From positions 62,001 to 126,000 of the forward strand of contig JAYKKR010000024.1 of the NCBI GenBank assembly GCA_036971615.1: a stretch of 64,000 nucleotides of DNA, in the 5' to 3' direction. The DNA is from Amyloporia xantha (lineage: Eukaryota > Basidiomycota > Agaricomycetes > Polyporales > Adustoporiaceae). The position numbers and the translations under genes are program-made. The notes under the pieces were generated by a model. It searched no databases, was not told where the DNA came from, and worked only from the letters and a program-made list of their open reading frames with translations. Below are positions 33,849-43,800 of the stretch, one piece after another. Position 1 is the stretch's first letter, and the number at the start of each line of letters is the position of its first letter.

Positions 33849-34333
33849 TTTTATTTTCAGAGTTTTAGTTAGTTCTCTGACAAACACTGACAACCCTGAG
33901 CATCCTGATGGGTTTTCTCTGATGGAGTATCTAACCCAAACTGACAGCTGGTGTCCTGACATCCCTGACAGGTCCTGAAAGGCCCTGACAAGCCATTTGT
34001 CAGGGCTGTCAGGGCATTTGCAGAAGTTCTGATGGGCGGCTTCGCCGCCCCAGGTTGCAGACCACTCTGGACAGCGACCACAGTAGGGCGTGGAGCCCAT
34101 AGTTCATTTATACCCGGCACTCTACATGTACTTAGTAGTATGGAGTATAAATTCATAGAATTTAAAAAAAAAAAAGATAGCATTGATAGGCGAGAGCCCT
34201 TGGAGGCTCTCTCGCTACTGCACCACACGCCCCAATGGCGCAAGGAGTATGGGCTCAACATATTAGACGTGAAAGCCTGCCAGAAGTTGCGCGGCATATG
34301 GGCCCTCCGCACCGTGTATCTGAAGCGCCACAA

Positions 34334-35210
34334 ATGGCATCGAGTCAGGTCATCTCTGTGAAGCGCAAGCGGACAGAATCATTAAGCGCAGACCAGGCGA
34401 CACCATTGGCTCGACCTTCGACAAAAAAGCAACGTGTCCGCAAAGCAGTCGCTTCTCCCGTGCAGAGAGCACCTAAGGTAAAAACAAAGGGCAAACGCAG
34501 ACAGGCATCACAAGAGTCCTCAGGTTCTAAAGCATCAACTCCAGCGCTCAGTGCAAGGTCGTCCAAAGCGTCATTGACCCCTGAAGTAATCACGCCTCCT
34601 ATTGTGGCTGTTGCACTTACTGCAGAGTCTTGGTCGGTCTGTGTTGCCGATCCTGTGCCACGTAAGTGCCTCCGGGAGCGGCATACATGACCGTACCGAT
34701 GTTGACCGCCTTCTTGCTCCCTCAGCTGCACCTACCAATCCTGTGTCGACACATTTGTCGGATACAAATGGTGAGGAGCTCCGCATACTTGAGAGCAATC
34801 CGTCTATATTAACTCAAGCTAACTTGTTACAGAGGGAGCAGGTGACTCGTATGATTTTGAGAAGCTATTGAGTGATCCTGTGAAGCCTAGTGATTTCATT
34901 ACTTTGGGCAGGAATTGTGAGCGCACATATCTGACTCGGATAGACGGACACGAGACTCACTTCGTTGAGCATACAGATGATGCCAGTGGTCATGAAACTG
35001 CCCAGTTCCCAATCTCCGCAAGCTCCGATTTCAGTGATCTTTTTGGAGAGCCGCCTTTTGACGTTGATATGACAGGTTTGTCGCACAATATGCTGCAGTG
35101 GTCCGCAGTGTTGACTGTCTCTTCCGCTAGACTTCTCAGATTTTCTGCAAGATTATATAGCCACTCACTGCGCACGGATTAGTTCGACCTCTCTCCAGGC
35201 TTTGCTTTGA
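34334..35210 (+). CDS. Orphan nuclear-type protein, four exons
   Basis: Exons 34334-34661, 34726-34786, 34832-35072 and about 35128-35210 join in phase through GT..AG introns. The first exon encodes a basic, Lys/Arg/Ser-rich segment (MASSQVISVKRKRTESLSA, KVKTKGKRRQASQESSGSKA) that looks like a nuclear-localisation or DNA-binding tail. Later exons give SDYDFEKLL-like acidic sequence with FITLGRNCERTYLTRIDGHE and GEPPFDVDMT. The reading stops at 35210. I do not recognise a family, and more exons downstream are possible. It begins about 140 bp past the LINE insertion, which may have cut off its promoter. Confidence 0.45.
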
Positions 35211-35899
35211 ATGCTATTCAAGTGAGGAAGGTTTATGGGATTGCGATGGCAGGTGAGCTACATGATTCTTCCGTAGCGGCCGGGAGTACTCACTGTTCGA
35301 CCAGGCTTCCTATAATTCCTGCAAGCTTTTAAATAGGATGCGAGGACGTCACCGGTGGTCTTACGCCCCAATGTCAGTTCCTTATCCAACAGCTGGCCGC
35401 TAAAGGACACCCTCCGGTAGCCACAGATGAACGGTGAGGTTGTCATGATGTTTTTCTTAGGGCCAGCCGGAGCAGGACATCGTCAATTCTTTATTCAAAT
35501 CACTTCACAGCAATGCTCCGATCTGTCCAGCAGCTCTCCCCGGCATTCATATACCGCCACTGGCCTATATGGATTCTGAAGCCGACGTACCGCTTTGCAA
35601 GTAAGCGTCAGCACCTTCCACGGCAAAGTCCGAAGATAATCGTTTGAGCACCTCTACGTCCTCTCCGACCTCAAGTTTTAATACGAGATGGATTCCAGAA
35701 TGCTCTTAATTGAAGAAAGCTCCGCGACTCGCCGACGATGACACTCTCGACTACGCTTGCGCCGTGCGAGCAGGAGTGCTCCTCATTCTAAGTAGCTGTC
35801 ATGGCAGGATGGATAATTTCGATAACTTCAGCGCAAGGATCTATGACCTCGACGATTGCCGACTACAGTTACACCACAGATAGAGAACGACAAGCCTAT
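35211..35899. other. Intergenic, no supported gene
   Basis: A few GT..AG-like signals might extend the upstream gene, but no continuous reading convinces me. Confidence 0.35.
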
Positions 35900-36343
35900 C
35901 TACTTTTGCTTTTCCAAAGCCTCCTCGATTTCTGCGCCAGTAAGGTAGCGAGTCAGGTTATCCGGTGGTTTGTTCAGCTCGAGGTACCCCTTATTCTGGA
36001 TAGCCTGCACCGCAGACTTTGCCCACGTTTGGCAGTTCCACGACGGATTCCCTTGCACAATCGGAATGCCCTTGACCACTTTCTCTATGTCACCCAACCT
36101 CTTGTCCGTATTCAAGACGCTTCCAATAGCCACACGACCGGCGTACAATTTTGACCGCTTCAAGGAAACCTTGCCTTTCCAGCGGAAGGTATACTGGTGG
36201 ATGTCTCCTTGGATATTGCAGATTGCACCTTCCTCGAGGTCAGGGTTCCTCTCGAAGAAAACGGACCAGTGCCAGGGGGTGTCACCCTCAGCACGGTACT
36301 GAACAACATATGCTCCGATATAGGACATCTGCGAACAAATCAA
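35900..36343 (-). CDS. Small single-exon protein with WHW and NCQxW motifs
   Basis: The frame gives about 143-148 residues (start at the ATG at 36343 or, more likely, 36328: MSYIGAYVVQYRAEGD). Visible features are PWHWSVFFERNPDLEEGA, IHQYTFRWKGKVSL and SWNCQTWAKSAVQAIQNKGY. A His in the first block and a Cys in the NCQ block resemble the catalytic pair layout of NlpC/P60-fold fungal families. That is only an inference from motif order. It has no signal peptide or membrane segment. It lies just outside the left end of the Plavaka element. Confidence 0.55.
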   Translation of the reverse strand: MICSQMSYIGAYVVQYRAEGDTPWHWSVFFERNPDLEEGAICNIQGDIHQYTFRWKGKVSLKRSKLYAGRVAIGSVLNTDKRLGDIEKVVKGIPIVQGNPSWNCQTWAKSAVQAIQNKGYLELNKPPDNLTRYLTGAEIEEALEKQK

Positions 36344-37073
36344 GCGCTTTGAGTCAAGAAGATGTAAGGGTTCGTATACGATCTACTGCTCACTAAAGAT
36401 ACTGATGCAGAATGAACCTATAGAGCATCCTACCCTAAGTAAATGGACACTCGAATCCTGCTATAGGTGCTCACCGCGATATCTGCGCTGGTCGAATCTG
36501 TTAGGCAATAGTGAAAGACTGCCGGATGCCAGACGTATCGCACCTGTAGCCCTTTATCTAGACTTCCAAGTCGTTTGGGCGCTGCTTCCCAGAGGTCTTG
36601 TGTCCATCTTTCGATATATGGGTTATCCGAATTGCATCGACTGGCCATCAGGAAATGTCAACTTTGTCTTTTTTGTCTTTTTTGTCTTGGGCAAGTCCAT
36701 AAGTACACCAATGGTTGAGGTAATAATAAGACATGACACACTTAATTAAGTCCAAGTGATCTTAATTAATACGATCCCCTCACTTTGGTTGTGCTTAAAC
36801 TTGTATTATATCACTTTCCCAGACTTATGGATTTGATCAAGATCTATTAAGAAGTATTTGAGGAGCATATAAGACAATAAGACAGCTAAGTTCACACCTT
36901 TGCTTTTCTAACTGTTTTGTAGGATAACAGTAAGCTTGATTATCACTAACTGAAGCTGTGCTTAGGCCCCATTGAAGCCTTAAGTGACTCTTAAGAATCA
37001 GTAAAGTCTCAGATTAAGAACAATGGGTCTAGCCTGGCTTGTAAGTTGTTCATAAGAATACTATAAGAACAAT

Positions 37074-37395
37074 AAAGTGTTTTTAAAGAACTTTAAGTAT
37101 ATTAAAACATTTTTTGTAGATCTTTAAGAACACTAAAGCATTCTCAAAGACCTTTAAGAGCATCAAAGCATTTTTTATATAAACATTAAAGCATCTGAAT
37201 AGGTCTATAAGAATCCATAAGTAATATAAAGTGTTTTTAAAGAACTTTAAGTATATTAAAACATTTTTTGTAGATCTGTAAGAACACTAAAGCATTCTCA
37301 AAGACCTTTAAGAACATCAAAGCATTTTTTATGTAAACATTAAAGCATCTGAATAGGTCTATAAGAATCCATAAGTAATATAAAGTATTTAAAAA
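37074..37395. repeat. 154-bp tandem repeat in the AT-rich subterminal region
   Basis: Two full copies (37074-37227 and 37228-37381) and the start of a third share AAAGTGTTTTTAAAGAACTT and CATTAAAGCATCTGAATAGG. Shorter TAAGAACA/AAAGCATT words repeat inside each unit. Arrays like this near transposon ends often bind the transposase; that role here is inferred. The rest of 36700-37990 is AT-rich and noncoding. Confidence 0.8.
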
Positions 37396-38018
37396 GGCCT
37401 TGAAAGCTCATTCAAAGTATGTTCATCCAATTCTTCAGTCAGTTTAAGAACATCACAAAGTGTCCATAAGATTGCAGGTAAGTTCATCAATACCATAGTA
37501 AAGCAAAACTTGGCCAGTACCTATGGTGATCAACACCAAAAGCTATATATGACCATTAAAGTCCAATAAGCAAAGTAGGAATATTAAGTGAAAAAAGCAG
37601 CAAGAAGTAGAGCAGGTAATCAGCAAAGCGTTAGACAAAGCACATAACAAGAAGCTAGACAAGTCCATAAGCAGATCAGCACTAAAAAGTAATACCGCGT
37701 GTATGTGGCAATCAAAGCAACAGGAGAGCATGTTTTGTCAGCAAGAACAAGGGAACCAACTGAAGGATAGCTAGCATAGATAAAGAGTACTGGCATGTAT
37801 GGAGAGAAGAACACGAAGATCAGCAGTATGTATGAATGTTCATCCCTGGGCCAGCCATGTTTGAGACCAGTTACCTACTGTACACATCAAACAAGAGTCC
37901 ATGCAGATAGACGATGGTGTACACTGGTTCCGTGTATATACCAGTGATTGCGACCTATAGAACATGATGAGAATTTGAGAAAAGCTGTGAAACAGTCACT
38001 CACCGTTGTCTTCTGCAC

Positions 38019-40548
38019 CTAGTCCTCCTCGCGATCAACTAGATGCGCACGACTATCATCACCCTCGTCATCAGACATCCTACTTTCCTTGTGGCTACTG
38101 CCACTTCTGCGACCACCAGCTGATTGCTTCGCAAAAGCACGGCTACCATCAAGGATCTTGTTGAGCTTGACCTCCGGTAACCTGACAGCAGATCTGATGT
38201 AGTCACGAGTCTTCTGGCCCCACTGTTTCTCCTCGAAAGCGTTGGCCTTGTTGCTGGACTGACCGGAGTCGCCATTGATAGTCTTGTCGATCACATATTC
38301 ACCCTCGTTATTGAGCGACATACAACCAAAGGCCCAGAGACGCAGCGCGCGTTCAAACTGAATGAGGCATCAGCGGACAATGGCGTGTACACTAAAACGA
38401 TACTCACAGCTGCAGCTGCCAATCCGATCGCACCGTATGGAGGAGGAACAATCGGAAGTTCCTCGCTCTCCTCATTATCTTCGTTATCTGAGTCACGGGC
38501 CGGTTGCGGATACAACTCCTTGATTTTCAACGCTCCTCTGATGGCCGTGAAGTGACATGCAAGAGTGCGAAGAATAAAGACAGATTGGAACAATCCGAGC
38601 CACTCCTGGAATGCCAATTATATAAATAGCAACAAGAAAAAAAGTGTTACGCACAGTGGGGTCATCAGACGATGTGTCCCTCCACAAGAAACGTTTGTCA
38701 CGCAGGAGGTATTTTGCGAACTCCATACGTTGGTCTACAGTGTACTTCCGAAATTTGAAAAGGCTCTCCAAGATGGAGAGGCTGGTAGAGCCGAACCCCG
38801 ATCGCCACTCGCAAACCCGTTGGGACATCTGCGTAACATTAAACACATACATGTGGACTGAGTGGTGTCACTTACAATATGAATGACCGGGTCTTCGAGT
38901 AACAGGACACGGTATTTGATGACCAGCACTCCCCTGGGAACTTTGACATAGGCCGCGTTCCACATGGTTTGGGTGACCGGAACGGTGCTCGATTCATCCC
39001 ACACCCAAGGATTCTTCAGAGTGCCTGTGTATTCGAAGGCCGTCGGTATGAAAACGCCCTCCACCTTTTGTTGTTGTCGTAGCCGACCGGCAGATCAGAA
39101 TTTTTGAATTTCGTGCGCTCCTTGGCAGCCTTCGGCAGTTTCTCATCCTCGACAAGAATGATGTCCGCTTCCTCCGTCTTTGGAGCACGCTATGAGATCG
39201 AAGACCACAAAACAAACATCAGCGTTGAAGGAGAACATATTCTGGGTACGTACCGATGCAGCGGAGGCCTTGCGCTTTGGCTTCGGCGTTTCATCAAGCA
39301 TGCTGATGTCTTGAATAGCAACCGCACCCTGCAACGAGAGTATGTAACCGTTCAAAATCAATCAAGTATGTCTCCTTACCTGCGTCGTCTTGCGCTGCAT
39401 CTTAGGCACAGGTGTCATATCAACATCGATGATGTCCTGGATGAAGCGGCGGCATTAGTTAGGGGACAATGGAAGATCTCACACTTACGTCATGTGTCAG
39501 ACGTTTTCCGGGACCTTTAATGGGACTAGACATCGCGGCCACCCGCTCTGTGTCCTCGTTGTCACTTAAGAATTCACCCACTTTGACCGCAATGGAGTTT
39601 TCATTGCTGTCATGTACTTCGTCAGGACTTGCATCAGACGGAGGGTCATCAGACGGAGGGTCATGGATAACCGGGGCTGCTTTCTGTTTTCCTTTCCCTT
39701 TGCTTTTCGCCGGCTGGTTCTTGGGCTTGTTCTTGGGCTGTGAGATAGCCGTTGCTGACGTGGCGGTACGAGCACTGTTTGGACCCCTCGACTGCGACTC
39801 CCAGCCTGAAACAGCTAAGTTCCACTGTTTGATAAGACCTGATTGCGCAGCCGCGTCCGAGTCCCTAGTGCAGAAAGTGTGGTAGTATAAAGTGGTTTCG
39901 TTGAGCAGGAGCATGGCAGGACGTTATCGACGAAGATCAGTACAGTGGCTGACAGAACAACACGATCACACACCCAGCACCGCGTGGCGCATCTTTCCCA
40001 CCATGCTTCTTCACACTTTGGCTCTCCTCCGCCTTGTCTGTGGCCTCGACACCGGCAGCTGAGGACTGCTGACGAGCTGCAATGATAGCCTGTCGCGCCT
40101 TAGGAATCAGCTTTTCTTCTTGGCTGGCGGCTCTTCCTCCTCCGGTTCGATCTCAGTGAGTTCTGATCCAAAGTCGGCGTTATCCTCTAAGGCATCGTCC
40201 TCGCTCTGGGAGACAGCTCGCTTGTGCTTGCGCTTTGCAGCATCGTCTTCAAGAACATTGAGTGACGCATAAGTACGATACAGGGGCAGGGAACGCTGAC
40301 CAGATGCCTTTAGGCGCAGAGGGCTTCTTCACCCTCTGCGCCTCGGTCTTCTCGTCGGAAAGAGCCATCTTGTCCTCTAGCTTTGCAATTCGACGGGTCT
40401 TGGAACGCTGTTCTTCATCTGCTTTCTCTTTTTCTTCTTCGGCTTCCTGCTTTGCTGCGCTGACTTGGGCTTTAGACCGTCGAGTGCCGGGAGCGTCGAC
40501 TTTGCCTGGATGTTTGTCAGCATTCGAGGCACGAGTCTTGTAGGCCAT
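38019..40548 (-). pseudogene. Divergent accessory protein of the transposon, frameshifted
   Basis: It starts at the ATG at 40548 (MAYKTRASNADKHPGKVD). The N-terminal half is charged and coiled (SAAKQEAEEEKEKADEEQRS) with Lys-rich, acidic and Ser/Pro tracts. The C-terminal half has conserved-looking blocks (VFIPTAFEYTGTLKNPWVWD, QRVCEWRSGFGSTSLSILES, WLGLFQSVFILRTLACHF, LRLWAFGCMSLNNEGEYV) and stops at 38019. Many short GT..AG introns join it. Two one-base losses break the reading: near 40117 in an A-run and near 39064 in a G-run. I cannot name the family. Similar proteins are, from memory, common in mushroom genomes beside such transposons. It shares a 325-bp divergent upstream region with the transposase. 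Confidence 0.5.
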
Positions 40549-40872
40549 GGTCGAGATATGAGAAGGCGAGGCGTATAGCGACGGCGGTGCGTGAGGTGGT
40601 TGAGGTTGAAGAGGAAGTACGAAGCGAGGTTTGTTTCAAGTTCAATTTGTTGCCAGCGCGATTGGAGCTAGGCGTCTAAACGGTGAAACTTTGCTTTCAG
40701 ATTCCTCACCAATCGCAATGTTTGTCAAGTCCTGTTTGGATGATGTCTCAAAATTTAAATATATTTGGTCGAATTTATCTCAATTTTAACTGCCCCCAGT
40801 AGCCACTTCAAGTCTCGGACGACGGAAGGACTTAGACTCCTCTGGTGCCTCTCTGTGTATACTCTGACTCGG
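40549..40872. promoter_or_regulatory. Divergent promoter between accessory gene and transposase
   Basis: This 324-bp gap between two outward-facing ATGs contains an AT-rich TATA-like patch (AATTTAAATATATTTGG, about 40750). Its function is inferred from layout only. Confidence 0.4.
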
Positions 40873-43800
40873 ATGGCTTCTCCTTCTCCTCCACCCATGC
40901 GCAGGAAAATTCGCTGGCCTTGCAGTGCTCCTCGCTGCAATCGTTGGTTCAAGAGCTCCAGCGGGCTCAAGAAGCACATCCGAACGCAGCATGTGCACCT
41001 TATTGCTCAGCTCGCACCTACCAGCCCGTGGTCGATTCCTGTCCAGTCGGGTGGAGCACGCATTCACGCTGCCCAGCTTCACCTACCAGCCGCAGCAAGC
41101 AGCTCGAATGACCGCCGTGGTGGTGCTCAAGTTGACCGTTCGCATGTGCAGCAGACAGATTCCGAGTCCGAAAGCAGCGGTGATATAGCTAACAGCCCGG
41201 ATGCAATTAGTGTCGACGAGGAGGTCAATGACGAGATGGATTTACAGTCTGATGATGATAGAGGGCCACAGCTTGATACCCGGCGGTCCCCATCAAGCGA
41301 AGATCATGCATACAAAAGTATGCCGGAGGATATGCATGCGAGCACAGGTAAGTGTCACAGAATTACGTCGGGTAAATAAGCTCACCTGCTTTTGCGTGCA
41401 GATGCAGCTTCCTCAGACCTAGAAGGCTTTGATTTCGCCAACGACAACAATCCACAGGGGAATTTTGACGACTTCAATGACTATCTATTGCAAAACGACG
41501 AACAAGACCGTTCGACGCTAGACAGTGACGACAGTCACATCTCCAGTGACAACGACGATCCGCTATTCGGCGATGAACACGGTACAGCTGCAGAAGACGA
41601 TGACGAGGACAGTTCTGCGGATGAGGAGGAAGTTCCTCCTCACGATCCTGACGATCATGAGCCGTACGATCCGGATCCTGTGGGCATAACACGGGAGTAC
41701 CACCCGTACATCAATGGTATGTGAATCACACTTATCAGCATAGCTAGGCATTTACTCAAGGATTCTCCTGTCTTTCAGGCAGGCGTTGCGATGAACATGG
41801 CGAGTTCCTACCAGACGATGCTCCTCCTCCACCTCGACCTACTGTCTCACAAAACGACTGGAGTCCTTACAATACCAGGAATGGCTTTGAAACCGCTGAA
41901 TTCCTTTACGTGCGCGACCAAATGTCGGGCGGAAACATTGATATCCTGATGGATCTTTGGGCATCGACGCTTCTCAGGCACAACGACGGACCGCCGTTCA
42001 CCAGCACTGACCATCTATACTCGACGATCGACTCAACGTTACTGGGAGATGTAAAGTGGGAGTCATTTAGTCTGAGCTACAAGGGTGATATGCCCGATAA
42101 AGCGCCTCCATGGATGTCGGCAAAATTTGATGTCTGGTACCGAGACCCACTCTCGGTTGTGCGAAACATGGTCGGTAATACGGACTTCAAAGATGAAATT
42201 GATTTTGGCCCTCTGCGTGAGTTCGCTGATGGCGACCGAATACTCAAGAACTTCATGGGCGGCGACTGGGCCTGGAAGCAAGCGGTACGATGCCATTCCC
42301 ATTCAACCATGGAGAGAAGTATTTATAATACATTTACAGGATATTATTGCCGAAGATCCCAGCACACATGGGTCAGCGTTTGTTCCTATCATATTAGGAA
42401 GTGACAAGACAACGGTCTCGGTCGCCACTGGTCAGACCGAATACTATCCGCTCTACATAGGTATTGGGAATACACACAATAATGTTCGTCGAGCACATCG
42501 CAACGCCATCGCTTTGCTTGGATTTCTGGCAATACCCAAAAGTAAGTATTATGTATGTGTTGCTGAACTTCTCTGACACGCGTCCTTGTAGCGGATAGGC
42601 GTTACAAAAATGATCCTAAATTCCGCAAGTTCCGCCGCCAGCTTTTCCACACATCTTTATCAAGAATCTTGATGTCCCTAAAAAGGGGCATGACAACGCC
42701 TGAAGTCATATACTGTGCGGATGGCTATTTTCGTCGAGTCCTGTACGGACTGGGGCCTTACATAGCGGATTATCCCGAACAAGCCCTCCTTGCATGTATA
42801 GTGCAAGGATGGTGTGCTAGGTATGCTACAATCTCTGAGATTCTCGCGCTTTTGGTCTCTACTGACGGAAGCTGTATTTTAGATGCACCGCTAGGAATAA
42901 CGACCTCGATGGCTCTGATGCAGGGCGCCGGTCTCGCACACATACAGATGTATTGGTTGAAGAATATGAACTGGGAGTTCTATGGGAGGAATATGGCATC
43001 GTCGGTGATATCGTGGTTAGTGAGAGTTTCCACTCTGGTCCTTGTTTTATTCTTCTTGTTTGTCTTCTGTTGATTCTCCACTGACATTATGGAGTATCTG
43101 TACTCTTGCCGAGGGCAACGAAGATCTCGGCCCTGCGGTTTTCTAATCATTGCTTGTCTCCCTGCACGTCTTATGCGAACATCATGTTCGCAAGCCTGTC
43201 TCTCTTCCGTTCCTCTTGCACCTACAAGCGCCTCCACTATCCTCTTATGCGCCATCATCTATCATCTACGTGCAAAAGACGTCCATCTGAATGAACACCA
43301 TGCCCGACTTGCGCTGTCCAGGTCTTGTACTGCGCCACTCTGCCTGGATGATACCTGCGAAGAACTTCGACGACCTCGACTTCCCTCCGGGCTACCCTGA
43401 TCGTGCGCTGATGGACAGCTATTACATTAACCGCGACCTCATACTCTGTACACGCACATCGACGCACGAAGTCAAGGTCTTTACGCGTGACGAGTGCCGC
43501 TGACTACTATCCATGGATATGTATCGCCATGACGAGATCGACACATCGCACTACCCTGTGTTCAACCAGATGGAGGGGACACGTGTCTTCACTGCGTCTG
43601 CGGCCGGTTTGCACTTTTGTCTCTACTCGGCGCTGGAGGTATCTCAGAAGCACGGAATCGTATACCTCGTGACGAAGTACGGTTTCATCCATCCCTACGA
43701 CCTGGAGTCGGATGCGTGCTTTTACATGAACCGTATCTCGGGAGAGACGATCTTCGTCACGGCTGAGCACGAAGCAACGAACGGCATCATCGGCGTGAAC

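Larger units (their letters stand above)
33262..34033. mobile_element. Inverted-repeat element nested in the LINE 3' UTR
   Basis: Both ends are made of CCTGACAGCCCTGACA-type words in opposite orientation: TTCCTGACACCCTGACAGCC at the left, and GGGCTGTCAGGGCATTTGCA at the right. The interior is AT-rich and holds two tRNA-like segments. I could not find a clear target duplication, so the exact ends are approximate. Confidence 0.6.
32540..34175 (+). mobile_element. 5'-truncated LINE with 15-bp target duplication and poly(A)
   Basis: The insert starts inside the C-terminal part of a non-LTR retrotransposon ORF2 (ETREHILFECPFW, the Cys/His knuckle seen at the end of Tad/CR1-like reverse-transcriptase proteins). 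Coding continues to a stop near 33048. A GC-rich 3' UTR follows, then an A-run at 34164-34175. The 15-bp repeat GATAGCATTGATAGG flanks it exactly (32525-32539 and 34176-34190), proving target-primed insertion. The 5' truncation is typical. A smaller element is nested in its 3' UTR. Confidence 0.85.

Noticed and set aside
36655..37990. Separate AT-rich transposon to the left of the accessory gene
   Set aside because: Its left terminal motif pairs with the sequence at 51450-51474, not with anything near 38 kb, so it is better explained as the Plavaka subterminal region.
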